DNA of 64,000 bases from Pseudomonas sp. RSB 5.4. Lineage in GTDB: Bacteria > Pseudomonadota > Gammaproteobacteria > Pseudomonadales > Pseudomonadaceae. Position 1 is the stretch's first letter. Each line of letters begins with the position of its first letter. The DNA lies in contig NZ_CP146986.1 in the NCBI RefSeq assembly GCF_037126175.1, positions 310,001-374,000 on the forward strand. Direction: 5' to 3'. Of the stretch, positions 1 to 8,162 are shown piece after piece. The translations under genes and the position numbers were made by a program. The notes under the pieces were generated by a model, which was not told where the DNA came from, searched no databases, and saw only the letters and a list, made by a program, of their open reading frames with translations.

Positions 1-41
1 GCTGGTAGAATCGTCAGTCGTTTTTTCTGGAGTTCTGCCCC

Positions 42-950
42 GTGATCACTTCCCGACTTCGTACCCTGCGCGACCACATCCGTTGGGCCGTCAGCCGCTT
101 CCATGGGGAGGATCTGTTTTTCGGTCATGGCACCGACAACGCCTGGGATGAAGCCCGGCAACTGGTGCTCGGTGCCCTGCACCTGCCGTGGGAAATTGCC
201 GACAGCTACCTCGATTGTGCGCTGGAAGACGACGAACTGGTCAACCTGCAACGCCTGCTCAAGCGCCGCATTGAAGAGCGCATCCCGACGGCGTACCTGC
301 TGGGCGAGGCGTGGTTCTGCGGCATGTCGTTCATCGTCGATGAGCGCGTGCTGATCCCGCGTTCGCCGATTGGCGAACTGATCGAAAACCGCTTTGCACC
401 GTGGATCGGCGACGAGCCTGCGCGGATTCTCGATCTGTGCACCGGTTCCGGTTGCATCGGCATCGCCTGCGCCTACGAATTCCAGAACGCCGAAGTGGTG
501 CTGGCGGATCTGTCGTTCGAAGCGCTGGAAGTGGCCAATCAGAACATCGAGCGTCATGGCGTCGATGAGCGCGTTTATACCGTGCAGGGTGATGGTTTCG
601 ATGGTTTGCCGGGGCAGCGTTTTGACCTGATCGTGTCGAACCCGCCGTACGTTGACGCGGAAGATTTCGCCGACATGCCGGATGAATACCAGCACGAACC
701 GGAGCTGGGCCTGGCCTGCGGTGATGACGGTCTGAACCTGGTACGGCGGATGCTCGCCGAAGCGGCGGATCACCTGACCGAGAAGGGCTTGTTGATTGTC
801 GAAGTGGGCAACAGCCAGGTGCACGTCGAAGCGCTGTACCCGGAAGTCGACTTCGCCTGGCTCGAATTCGAGCGCGGCGGGCATGGCGTGTTCATGCTGA
901 CGGCGGAGCAGTGCCGCGAGCATCAGGCGCTGTTCGCTTCTCGCGTTTGA
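42..950 (+). CDS. prmB: 50S ribosomal protein L3 glutamine methyltransferase
   Basis: The protein has 302 residues, the usual PrmB length. An N-terminal helical domain precedes a class I SAM-dependent methyltransferase domain. [10 protein letters not shown] at about 131-140 is the SAM-binding motif I. SNPPYV around 199-204 is the NPPY motif of N5-glutamine methyltransferases. PrmB methylates a glutamine of ribosomal protein L3 using S-adenosylmethionine in the cytoplasm. It differs from PrmC mainly in N-terminal sequence and in context; the nearby aroC supports PrmB, because prmB-aroC is a common Pseudomonas arrangement. The start at 42 gives a normal N terminus. A REP-type inverted repeat follows the stop. 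Confidence 0.93.
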   Translation: MITSRLRTLRDHIRWAVSRFHGEDLFFGHGTDNAWDEARQLVLGALHLPWEIADSYLDCALEDDELVNLQRLLKRRIEERIPTAYLLGEAWFCGMSFIVDERVLIPRSPIGELIENRFAPWIGDEPARILDLCTGSGCIGIACAYEFQNAEVVLADLSFEALEVANQNIERHGVDERVYTVQGDGFDGLPGQRFDLIVSNPPYVDAEDFADMPDEYQHEPELGLACGDDGLNLVRRMLAEAADHLTEKGLLIVEVGNSQVHVEALYPEVDFAWLEFERGGHGVFMLTAEQCREHQALFASRV

Positions 951-962
951 CCTGACTGACTT

Positions 963-1097
963 CTGTGGCGAGGGAGCTTGCTCCCGCTGGTCTGCGAAGC
1001 AGACCCAAAATATGCAATGACGGTGCACCAGACATACCGCATGCGCATGTTTTACGACTGCTTCGCAGCCGAGCGGGAGCAAGCTCCCTCGCCACAG
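963..1097. repeat. REP-type inverted repeat, GTGGCGAGGGAGC family
   Basis: The outer arms CTGTGGCGAGGGAGCTTGCT and its near-complement flank a variable centre with a second stem (GCGAAGCAG / CTGCTTCGC). The same arms recur at 10631-10742 and 23209-23320. It separates prmB from the convergent gene to its right. Confidence 0.85.
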
Positions 1098-1110
1098 GTC
1101 ATCGCTGATT

Positions 1111-1902
1111 TCAGCGGTGCGTAGCAATCCAGATCAGCAACCCCGCCTGAAACACCGCAAACGCCACCAGACAGGTAATGGTGAAGCGCAATCCGGCGTC
1201 TTCACGCTTGAACTTGCTGACTTTGTCTTCCTGCTTCTTCAGCTTCACTTCCTGCTCGGCCAGGTTCTGCTCGGCCTGTTGCAGCATCTGCGCCGCTTCA
1301 AGAATCTCGACGATCTGCAGCTTTTCGCTGTTCCAGTCGCCCAGCAAGTCACCGACTTGCACCTCTTTGACGCTGCCCTTCAGATGCTGGGCATCGGCGT
1401 ACACCACATCAAAACCATGCACGCGCAAGAAGTGATCGCGACGCAGGCGGGTGTCTTCGTTCAGCGCGTCCTTGTTGTTCAAGTCCATGCCGTCGACGGT
1501 GTAGGCGGGCCAGCGCTTTTTCGCCCAGTTGATGCCTTGCGCGGCCATGAAACGACCGATGCCACGGTTCAGCGGTTCGATCTGCAAGCCGCTGTCCGGG
1601 CCGAAATGCACACGTTTGCTGGTGTGATTGACCCACACGTCGAGCTGGTTCTGCTCCTTGCGCACGCGTTGGCCGGGCAGTTTGATCGCCATGCGCATCA
1701 GGCTGTGTTCTTTGCTGTTGCGCTCGGCATAGCCGAATTCGACAAAGCGCAGCGGCCGGCCACCGGTGTTGCGGTCGGTCTGCAGCGGGGCCAGGCGGAG
1801 CATCTTGTGGTGCTCGACGCTGACGTCCGCCCATGGCAGCTCGACCGCTGGCGGTGCGTCTTTTTCAGCGGTGGTGTCGGGTGAAGTCGGGGTATCAGTC
1901 AT
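1111..1902 (-). CDS. Uncharacterised coiled-coil protein with C-terminal membrane anchor
   Basis: I do not recognise the family of this 263-residue protein. There is no signal peptide; the first 20 residues are rich in Thr, Asp and Pro. A soluble region spans about 25-200. A charged, Gln/Lys/Glu-rich heptad-like segment at about 203-238 probably forms a coiled coil. One hydrophobic helix at about 241-260 ends close to the C terminus. That arrangement suggests a tail-anchored inner-membrane protein with a cytoplasmic body. It lies downstream of the alpha/beta hydrolase on the same strand, with a 99-base gap holding a strong hairpin, so co-transcription is possible but unproven. Confidence 0.75.
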   Translation of the reverse strand: MTDTPTSPDTTAEKDAPPAVELPWADVSVEHHKMLRLAPLQTDRNTGGRPLRFVEFGYAERNSKEHSLMRMAIKLPGQRVRKEQNQLDVWVNHTSKRVHFGPDSGLQIEPLNRGIGRFMAAQGINWAKKRWPAYTVDGMDLNNKDALNEDTRLRRDHFLRVHGFDVVYADAQHLKGSVKEVQVGDLLGDWNSEKLQIVEILEAAQMLQQAEQNLAEQEVKLKKQEDKVSKFKREDAGLRFTITCLVAFAVFQAGLLIWIATHR

Positions 1903-1930
1903 AACGGCGAGATCCTGTCCAAGCCCTGCT

Positions 1931-1956
1931 TGTCGCCAGCCGGTACGCTGGCGACA
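1931..1956. repeat. Perfect 10-bp stem hairpin between two minus-strand genes
   Basis: TGTCGCCAGC, a CGGTAC loop and GCTGGCGACA form a perfect stem. Neither side has a T tract, so it is not a typical intrinsic terminator. It lies between the hydrolase stop and the start of the coiled-coil gene and could be an mRNA processing or stability element. Confidence 0.5.
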
Positions 1957-2001
1957 AAGGCTTATCGGCCGTTTTTTCCAGGACTGGAGGGCAAAAAGCC
2001 C

Positions 2002-2955
2002 TTAACGGGTGCGAAGTCCGTCAATAAATTCGATGAGTTTGCCGCCCAGCTCCGCTGCCAGTGGCAAATTCGGGTCCTTGTACGAGGCCAATTGCCGCTT
2101 CACGTCGGCGGGAACGATACGCATGACATGGTTCATGCCTTCGATCACCACCAGTTGGGCCTCGGGTCTGGCGGCTTTCAGTGCCTGCGCATCGCCCACG
2201 CCGACCTGCATATCGTGGGTGCCCTGAATGATCAGCGCCGGCATTTTCAGTTGCGCGAAGGCCTTGGCCGGATCCTGGCGAAACAGGGAAATCAGGTAAG
2301 GCTGCACACTCGGACGGAAAATCGCTTGAAGCGGCGCCGGCACGTTGTCGTCGGTGCGGCCGGCCTTGAGGCTGTCGAGAATTTCATTGCTGCGCAGCAT
2401 CAACGGCGGTGGCAGGCTGCGCGCCAGTTGCTCGCGGATCACCTGATCCACCGGGCGGGCGCTGCCGGACAGCGAAATCAGCGCGGCGGCGTCGGCGCGG
2501 GGGGCGGCGAGGGTGGCAATCAGTGCGCCTTCGCTGTGCCCGAGCAGAATCAACGGGCCGAAACGCGGATCGCTTTTCAGCTTCTGGCTCCAGGCCACCG
2601 CATCGTTGACGTAGGCTTCCACCGACAGATTGCGCTCGTCGGGCGTGGCCGCCAGGCTTGCGGCCACCCCGCGCTTGTCGTAGCGCACGCTGGCGATATT
2701 ATGTTTGGCCAGCACCCAGGCCAGCCGCTTGAGGCTGTCATTGCGCCCGCCATCGGGGTTGTTGCCGTCACGATCCGTCGGACCGGAACCCGCAAGGATC
2801 AGGACAACCGGCACCGGGTTGTCGGATTTTGGCAGCAGCAGCGAGCCGAAAAGTTCTCCGCTGCCGGTCTCCAGAGAGATCGGTCTTTGCAGGACAGTCG
2901 CGTGGGCAAAACCGGTAAACAGGGTAAGACTCAAGATCAGAACTCGCAGCATCAT
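2002..2955 (-). CDS. Secreted alpha/beta hydrolase
   Basis: I place the start at the tandem ATG ATG at 2955/2952, because it gives a clean signal peptide of about 18 residues ending in AHA. An upstream GTG (3000) would bury the signal peptide. The mature protein has an alpha/beta hydrolase fold. An LAGSGPTDRDGNN segment precedes the Arg-Tyr-Asp-Lys-Arg-Gly turn. GHSEGA is the nucleophile elbow carrying the catalytic Ser. IQGTHDMQV supplies the likely acid and EGMNHVM the likely His. This is the layout of YfhR/YhfR-type serine hydrolases annotated as alpha/beta hydrolase or dienelactone-hydrolase-like. Export to the periplasm is inferred from the signal. The substrate is unknown. It is divergent from aroC. 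Confidence 0.85.
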   Translation of the reverse strand: MMLRVLILSLTLFTGFAHATVLQRPISLETGSGELFGSLLLPKSDNPVPVVLILAGSGPTDRDGNNPDGGRNDSLKRLAWVLAKHNIASVRYDKRGVAASLAATPDERNLSVEAYVNDAVAWSQKLKSDPRFGPLILLGHSEGALIATLAAPRADAAALISLSGSARPVDQVIREQLARSLPPPLMLRSNEILDSLKAGRTDDNVPAPLQAIFRPSVQPYLISLFRQDPAKAFAQLKMPALIIQGTHDMQVGVGDAQALKAARPEAQLVVIEGMNHVMRIVPADVKRQLASYKDPNLPLAAELGGKLIEFIDGLRTR

Positions 2956-3035
2956 CACGCCATCATTCGCCAAGGTGCGGGTTGGACTCACCAACACCAC
3001 TAAGGTTCGAGGATGAACTAGTCGGTTAGCCTGCG

Positions 3036-3041
3036 TATACT
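3036..3041 (+). promoter_or_regulatory. Candidate -10 element upstream of aroC
   Basis: TATACT preceded by TG two bases upstream and followed by a GC-rich discriminator lies about 45 bases before the aroC ATG. The -35 region is weak, so an extended -10 type promoter is possible. Assigned by eye only. Confidence 0.4.
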
Positions 3042-3085
3042 GGCGCGCATCACGAATTCGGGTTTGATTTCACGGAGCGTCCTGC

Positions 3086-4177
3086 ATGTCCGGCAATACC
3101 TACGGCAAGTTGTTCACTGTCACCACCGCTGGCGAAAGCCATGGTCCGGCGTTGGTCGCCATTGTCGACGGCTGTCCGCCGGGCCTGGAGATCTCCCTCG
3201 AAGACCTGCAGCGCGACCTCGATCGCCGCAAGCCGGGCACCAGCCGCCACACCACCCAGCGTCAGGAAGCCGACGAAGTCGAAATCCTTTCCGGCGTGTT
3301 CGAGGGGCGCACCACCGGTTGCTCGATTGGTCTGCTGATCCGCAACACCGACCAGAAGTCCAAGGACTACTCGGCGATCAAGGATCTGTTCCGCCCGGCA
3401 CACGCCGACTACACCTACCACCACAAATACGGTGAGCGCGATTACCGCGGCGGCGGTCGCAGCTCGGCGCGGGAAACCGCGATGCGCGTGGCGGCCGGGG
3501 CGATTGCGAAGAAATTCCTCGCCACCCAGGGCATCGTCATCCGTGGCTACATGAGCCAGCTCGGCCCGATCGAAATCCCGTTCAAGACCTGGGATTCGGT
3601 GGAAGAGAACGCCTTCTTCAGCCCGGATCCGGACAAGGTTCCGGAGCTGGAAGCCTACATGGACCAGTTGCGCCGCGATCAGGACTCGGTCGGCGCCAAG
3701 ATCACGGTGGTCGCCGAAGGCGTGATGCCGGGTCTCGGCGAGCCGATTTTCGACCGCCTCGACGCTGAACTGGCGCACGCGCTGATGAGCATCAACGCAG
3801 TGAAAGGCGTGGAAATCGGCGCCGGTTTCGCCTGCGTCGCCCAACGCGGCACCGAGCATCGCGATGAACTGACCCCGGAAGGTTTTCTCAGCAACAACGC
3901 TGGCGGCATCCTCGGCGGCATTTCGTCCGGTCAGCCGATCGTCGCGCATCTGGCGCTCAAGCCAACGTCGAGCATCACCACTCCGGGCCGTTCGATCGAC
4001 ATCCACGGCAATCCGGTCGACGTGATCACCAAGGGCCGTCACGACCCGTGTGTCGGCATCCGTGCCACGCCGATCGCCGAAGCGATGATGGCCATCGTGC
4101 TGATGGACCACTTGCTGCGTCATCGTGGGCAAAACGCCGACGTGCGCGTCAGCACCCCGGTACTGGGTCAGCTTTGA
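3086..4177 (+). CDS. aroC: Chorismate synthase
   Basis: The 363-residue protein makes chorismate from 5-enolpyruvylshikimate-3-phosphate by anti-1,4 elimination of phosphate. It uses reduced FMN without net redox change and completes the shikimate pathway. GESHGPAL at about 16-23 and [12 protein letters not shown] at about 121-132 are the family signatures. The second contributes to the FMN and substrate phosphate site. The length matches bacterial AroC. A GGAG-like ribosome site lies seven to ten bases upstream of the ATG. pabB at 37.6 kb in this window uses its product. An MFS transporter gene starts 31 bases downstream and may share the transcript. Confidence 0.98.
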   Translation: MSGNTYGKLFTVTTAGESHGPALVAIVDGCPPGLEISLEDLQRDLDRRKPGTSRHTTQRQEADEVEILSGVFEGRTTGCSIGLLIRNTDQKSKDYSAIKDLFRPAHADYTYHHKYGERDYRGGGRSSARETAMRVAAGAIAKKFLATQGIVIRGYMSQLGPIEIPFKTWDSVEENAFFSPDPDKVPELEAYMDQLRRDQDSVGAKITVVAEGVMPGLGEPIFDRLDAELAHALMSINAVKGVEIGAGFACVAQRGTEHRDELTPEGFLSNNAGGILGGISSGQPIVAHLALKPTSSITTPGRSIDIHGNPVDVITKGRHDPCVGIRATPIAEAMMAIVLMDHLLRHRGQNADVRVSTPVLGQL

Positions 4178-4208
4178 TGGTTGATCGCCAAGCCGTCGCG
4201 GTCTGACC

Positions 4209-5354
4209 GTGGCGGCGCTCCCGTACTGGCGGCTGTCCAGTTTCTATCTGTTCTATTTCGCCTTGCTTGGTTCGACAGCGCCGTTTCTGGCGCTGTACTT
4301 CGATCACCTCGGCTTCAGCCCCGCGCGGATCGGCGAACTGGTGGCGATTCCGATGCTGATGCGCTGCGTGGCGCCGAACATCTGGGGCTGGCTCGGCGAC
4401 TACACCGGAAAACGCCTGGCCATCGTGCGCTTCGGTGCGGTGTGCACGTTGCTGACGTTCTCGTTGATTTTCGTGAGCAAAACCTACGCCTGGCTGGCGA
4501 TGGTCATGGCCCTGCACGCGTTCTTCTGGCACGCGGTGCTGCCACAGTTCGAAGTCATCACCCTCGCGCACTTGCAGGGGCAAACCTCGCGCTACAGCCA
4601 GATTCGCCTGTGGGGCTCGATCGGTTTCATCATCACCGTGGTCGCGCTGGGCCGTTTGTTCGAATGGCTGAGCCTCGACATCTACCCGGCGGCGCTGGTG
4701 CTGATCATGGCCGGCATCGTTCTCAGCAGCCTGTGGGTGCCGAACGCGCAACCGCCGCAAAGCAATCGGCCGAGCGGGGAGGGCTTTCTCAAGCAACTGC
4801 GCAGCCCCGGTGTGCTGGCGTTTTACGCCTGTGTCGCGCTGATGCAGATGAGCCACGGCCCGTATTACACCTTTCTGACCTTGCACCTTGAACGACTCGG
4901 TTACAGCCGTGGCGTGATCGGCATGCTCTGGGCCGTGGGCGTGGTCGCCGAAGTGCTGATGTTCATGGCGATGAGCCGGATTCTCGCGCGGTTTTCATTG
5001 CGCCGCGTGCTGATGGCGAGTTTTCTGCTGGCGGCGTTGCGCTGGTTACTGCTAGGTTCGTTCGCCGAATTCCTCTGGGTGCTGTTGTTCGCCCAGGTGT
5101 TGCACGCGGCGACCTTCGGCAGCTTTCATGCCGCTGCCATCGCGTTCGTGCAACGTAGCTTCGGTGCGCGTCAGCAAGGTCAGGGCCAGGCGCTGTACGC
5201 GGCGCTGGCCGGCACCGGTGGCGCGTTGGGTGCGTTGTATTCCGGTTACAGCTGGAATGCCCTCGGCGCGACATTGACCTTTAGTATTGCCAGTCTCGCG
5301 GCGCTCGCTGCTGCCGTTATCATTGCCACACGTATGCAAGAGGACAGGCCATGA
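4209..5354 (+). CDS. MFS transporter, MFS_1-like (HcaT-type) family
   Basis: The protein has 381 residues and about 12 hydrophobic helices. It begins from a GTG with ALPYWRLSSFYLFYFALLG, the typical start of the HcaT/3-phenylpropionate-like MFS group. Charged loops such as RMQED appear only at the very C terminus. It is an inner-membrane, proton-coupled secondary carrier. The substrate cannot be read from the sequence. The gene overlaps mtnB by four bases (ATGA), which implies translational coupling. A role in uptake or export of a metabolite linked to methionine salvage is therefore worth considering, but that is inference from position. Confidence 0.85.
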   Translation: MAALPYWRLSSFYLFYFALLGSTAPFLALYFDHLGFSPARIGELVAIPMLMRCVAPNIWGWLGDYTGKRLAIVRFGAVCTLLTFSLIFVSKTYAWLAMVMALHAFFWHAVLPQFEVITLAHLQGQTSRYSQIRLWGSIGFIITVVALGRLFEWLSLDIYPAALVLIMAGIVLSSLWVPNAQPPQSNRPSGEGFLKQLRSPGVLAFYACVALMQMSHGPYYTFLTLHLERLGYSRGVIGMLWAVGVVAEVLMFMAMSRILARFSLRRVLMASFLLAALRWLLLGSFAEFLWVLLFAQVLHAATFGSFHAAAIAFVQRSFGARQQGQGQALYAALAGTGGALGALYSGYSWNALGATLTFSIASLAALAAAVIIATRMQEDRP

Positions 5355-5977
5355 GCCTTACGCGTGAACAGCTCGCCCAGCAGATCGTCGACGCCGGGCG
5401 TTTTCTTTATGGTCGCGGCTGGTCGCCGGCCACCAGCAGCAATTACTCGACGCGTCTGTCGCCGAGCGAAGCGCTGCTGACCGTGTCCGGCAAGCACAAG
5501 GGCCAGTTGGGCCTGGACGACGTGCTCGCCACGGATTTGTCCGGCAACAGCCTGGAACCGGGCAAAAAGCCCTCCGCCGAAACCCTGCTGCATACTCAGC
5601 TGTATAGCTGGCGCGCGGAGATCGGCGCGGTGCTGCACACCCATTCGGTGAATGCCACGGTGCTGTCGCGCCTGACGCCGGAAGACTTCATCGAGTTCGA
5701 AGACTACGAGCTGCAAAAAGCCTTCAGCGGCATCTCCACCCACGAGTCGCGGGTGCGCGTGCCGATTTTCGACAACGATCAGGACATTGCGCGCCTCGCC
5801 GCCAAGGTGCAGCCTTGGCTCGACGCCCATCCCGATTGCGTCGGTTACCTGATTCGCGGCCACGGCCTCTACACCTGGGGCGCGCAGATGAGCGATGCCC
5901 TGCGGCAGATCGAGGCCTTTGAATTCCTGTTTGAATGCGAGTTGAAAACCCGCAGCGTCATGAACCGCCAAGGCTGA
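5351..5977 (+). CDS. mtnB: Methylthioribulose-1-phosphate dehydratase
   Basis: The 208-residue class II aldolase-family enzyme dehydrates methylthioribulose-1-phosphate to 2,3-diketo-5-methylthiopentyl-1-phosphate in the methionine salvage pathway. The zinc ligands are visible as HTH at about 96-98 and the His of RGHGLYTWG at about 170. SSNYS near residue 30 and SGKHKG near 46 are substrate phosphate loops typical of the fold. The ATG overlaps the upstream transporter stop. mtnD and mtnC follow in the same orientation, so the three salvage steps are encoded in order. mtnA and mtnP are not in this window. Confidence 0.95.
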   Translation: MSLTREQLAQQIVDAGRFLYGRGWSPATSSNYSTRLSPSEALLTVSGKHKGQLGLDDVLATDLSGNSLEPGKKPSAETLLHTQLYSWRAEIGAVLHTHSVNATVLSRLTPEDFIEFEDYELQKAFSGISTHESRVRVPIFDNDQDIARLAAKVQPWLDAHPDCVGYLIRGHGLYTWGAQMSDALRQIEAFEFLFECELKTRSVMNRQG

Positions 5978-6069
5978 CTTCACCAGAAGCCGCCCATTCG
6001 CCTGATGAAATGCACTGCCCGACCGGTCTGCAAGAACCGGACGGCAAGGCCGATACCGAGGAATTGCCC

Positions 6070-6615
6070 ATGAGCAGCCTGTCCGTCTATCACGTTTCCA
6101 GCCCCGAGATTCCGAACAAGGTGCTGACCCATTTCGAAGACATCGCCTCGACGCTCGCCGAGCAGGGCGTACGCTTCGACCGCTGGCAAGCCGCAGCGAA
6201 GATCCAGCCCGGCGCCAGTCAGGAAGAGGTGATCAGCGCCTATCAGGAGCAGATCGACAAACTGATGACCGAGCGCGGTTACATCACCGTCGATGTGATC
6301 AGCCTCAACAGCGACCACCCGCAAAAAGCCGAACTGCGCGCCAAGTTCCTCGAAGAACACCGCCATGGTGAAGACGAAGTGCGCTTTTTTGTCGCCGGTC
6401 GTGGCCTGTTTACCCTGCACATCGACGATTACGTCTACGCGGTGTTGTGCGAGAAGAACGACCTGATCTCGGTGCCGGCCGGTACCAAACACTGGTTCGA
6501 CATGGGCGAGCACCCGCACTTCGTGGCGATTCGCCTGTTCAACAACCCGGAAGGCTGGGTCGCCAACTTCACCGGCGAAGACATCGCCGGGCGCTTCCCG
6601 CGTCTGGAGGACTGA
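6070..6615 (+). CDS. mtnD: Acireductone dioxygenase
   Basis: I chose the ATG at 6070, giving 181 residues and the family start MSSLSVYHV. The open frame extends further upstream but without family character. The cupin metal ligands are H97 and H99 (HRHGEDE), E103 and H141 (KHWFD). The enzyme cleaves acireductone with O2 to the keto-acid precursor of methionine plus formate when iron is bound. A nickel form would instead give methylthiopropionate, formate and CO. It lies 92 bases after mtnB and five bases before mtnC. Confidence 0.96.
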   Translation: MSSLSVYHVSSPEIPNKVLTHFEDIASTLAEQGVRFDRWQAAAKIQPGASQEEVISAYQEQIDKLMTERGYITVDVISLNSDHPQKAELRAKFLEEHRHGEDEVRFFVAGRGLFTLHIDDYVYAVLCEKNDLISVPAGTKHWFDMGEHPHFVAIRLFNNPEGWVANFTGEDIAGRFPRLED

Positions 6616-6619
6616 GCCG

Positions 6620-7303
6620 ATGTCGATCAAAGTCATCCTCACCGACATCGAAGGCACCACCAGCGCGGTGAGTTTCGTCTTCGACGTGCTGTTTCCCTAC
6701 GCCGCCAAACATCTGCCGGACTTCGTGCGGCAGAACGCCGAGCGCGCCGATGTCGCCGAACAGATCGCCGCCGTGCGCCGCGACAGCAACGAGCCGCAGG
6801 CCGATGTTGAACGGGTGGTGGAAATTCTCCTGAGCTGGATCGCCGAAGACCGCAAGGCCACGCCGCTGAAAGCGCTGCAAGGCATGGTCTGGGAGCAGGG
6901 CTATCAGGCCGGGCAGTTGAAAGGCCACGTCTATCCGGACGCCGTTGAAGCGCTCAAGCAATGGCATCAGGCCGGTTATCAACTGTTTGTGTATTCGTCG
7001 GGCTCGATCCAGGCGCAGAAGCTGATCTTCGGTTGTTCCGAGGCGGGGGATCTGACGCCGCTGTTCAGCGGGTATTTCGACACGACGTCGGGGCCCAAGC
7101 GTGAGGCGCAGTCTTACACCAACATTCAACAGGCGATTGGCGTCGAACCGCAGGACATTCTGTTCCTGTCCGACATCGTGCAGGAACTCGATGCCGCTCA
7201 ATCGGCAGGTTTGCAAACCTGTGGTCTGGCGCGCGAGGGTGGGGAGCTGGAAGGGCATGTGACGGTGGACAGCTTTACCGCGATCGAGCCGGAAGCCTTC
7301 TAA
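6620..7303 (+). CDS. mtnC: Enolase-phosphatase E1 (acireductone synthase)
   Basis: The 227-residue HAD-superfamily enzyme has DIEGTT at about 9-14 with the nucleophile Asp and the Glu that replaces the usual second Asp in this family. YSSGS forms motif II, and a Lys in the KREAQ region acts as motif [15 protein letters not shown] carries the acidic motif IV. It enolises and dephosphorylates diketomethylthiopentyl-1-phosphate to acireductone, the MtnD substrate. It is the last gene of the mtn operon, followed by a REP element and an intrinsic terminator. Confidence 0.96.
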   Translation: MSIKVILTDIEGTTSAVSFVFDVLFPYAAKHLPDFVRQNAERADVAEQIAAVRRDSNEPQADVERVVEILLSWIAEDRKATPLKALQGMVWEQGYQAGQLKGHVYPDAVEALKQWHQAGYQLFVYSSGSIQAQKLIFGCSEAGDLTPLFSGYFDTTSGPKREAQSYTNIQQAIGVEPQDILFLSDIVQELDAAQSAGLQTCGLAREGGELEGHVTVDSFTAIEPEAF

Positions 7304-7318
7304 ACACACATAGCTCTA

Positions 7319-7423
7319 ATGTGGGAGCGGGCTTGCTCGCGAAGGCGGTGTGTCAGACAAGGTCAATTTGTCAGACAGACCGCCTTCGTCGGAACGCCGC
7401 CCGGAGCAAGCCCGCTCCCACAT
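7319..7423. repeat. REP-type inverted repeat, GTGGGAGCGGGCTTGCTCGC family
   Basis: The left arm ATGTGGGAGCGGGCTTGCTC and a right arm ending CAAGCCCGCTCCCACAT flank an inner CGAAGGCGG / CCGCCTTCG stem. Related copies lie at 11634, 32961, 35838, 45458, 49477 and 61353. Confidence 0.85.
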
Positions 7424-7440
7424 GGGTCAGCCATAAAAAC

Positions 7441-7475
7441 AGGCCGCGCAGTGAAAACTGCCCGGCCTTTTTTTA
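7441..7475 (+). terminator. Intrinsic terminator of the mtn operon
   Basis: The stem GGCCGCGCAGT / ACTGCCCGGCC has one C-C mismatch and a GAAA tetraloop. It is followed by seven T. It sits between mtnC and the convergent DUF3509 gene and may work in both directions. Confidence 0.85.
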
Positions 7476-7506
7476 TCCAAAAAAGCTGTTTAAAGCTTCG
7501 AATCAG

Positions 7507-7785
7507 TTACAGCGAATGATACGTCGGCAGCGCAAAACGCTGCTGGCTCTGCAGCATCGCAATCTGCGGCAGTTCGCTGGCTTCTTCAGCCAGGTCACGA
7601 CGAATCGCACTGATCGCCCACGACAGTTGGTCGGCGTTGTGCATTTGCTGATATGTCAGGGCGCGCTTGAACACTTTGCCTTCACTGCTGCGCAAGGTCA
7701 GCAAAATCCCGCCATCGGGACGCGGCGCAGTGGTGACGTTGAAGTTGGAGAACAGCGAGGTAAATTTTTCTTGGATCAGGCTCAT
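7507..7785 (-). CDS. DUF3509 family protein
   Basis: The 92-residue protein starts at MSLIQEKFTSLFS. A GGAG eight bases upstream supports this ATG over the longer open frame. It matches my memory of DUF3509, a small soluble Pseudomonas-restricted family with a conserved LTLRSSEG..F.R.L segment and a C-terminal helix. There is no signal peptide or membrane helix. The function is unknown. It is divergent from the acyl-CoA synthetase, with a 377-base shared upstream region containing three direct repeats. Confidence 0.85.
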   Translation of the reverse strand: MSLIQEKFTSLFSNFNVTTAPRPDGGILLTLRSSEGKVFKRALTYQQMHNADQLSWAISAIRRDLAEEASELPQIAMLQSQQRFALPTYHSL

Positions 7786-8162
7786 GTCTTTCAGCTCCGT
7801 ATGCACTTGAATGGCAAGCATGCAAAGGAGATTGCAGTGATTGTGCCAGCACCCTGAAAAAATAAAATCCTTATAAATCAACAAGTTAAAAATCGTGAAA
7901 TCTGCAAGGGTCGTGCAATCTGCATGAATGGCCATCGTGCATCCTGCATTTTGCGGGATCGTCACGGATTAAACGGAACCAAACGGCAAAGGCGCAATCA
8001 CCGCCGCCAGATGTGACAGGGCGGATACAAAACATTGCAAAAACCGCGTGTACAGGCCGAGAAGCGCTGACGTATTTTCGGACTCGACCTTGCCCACAAC
8101 GCAGGTCATGCCCACAGCCCGAACAATAAAAAACGGCCAGCCAGGCCGACCGGGGAGCTGCC
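7786..8162. other. Divergent intergenic region with direct repeats
   Basis: No convincing ORF is present. The region holds three 14-base imperfect direct repeats at 7893-7906, 7911-7924 and 7935-7948, and a short GGCC-rich segment just before the acyl-CoA synthetase start. It must contain the promoters of both flanking genes; none stands out clearly. Confidence 0.6.
7893..7948. repeat. Three imperfect 14-bp direct repeats, possible operator array
   Basis: TCGTGAAATCTGCA (7893), TCGTGCAATCTGCA (7911) and TCGTGCATCCTGCA (7935) share TCGTG, two or three variable bases, and CTGCA. The start-to-start spacings are 18 and 24 bases. They lie about 110-165 bases upstream of the DUF3509 start and 215-270 bases upstream of the acyl-CoA synthetase. 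Confidence 0.6.
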
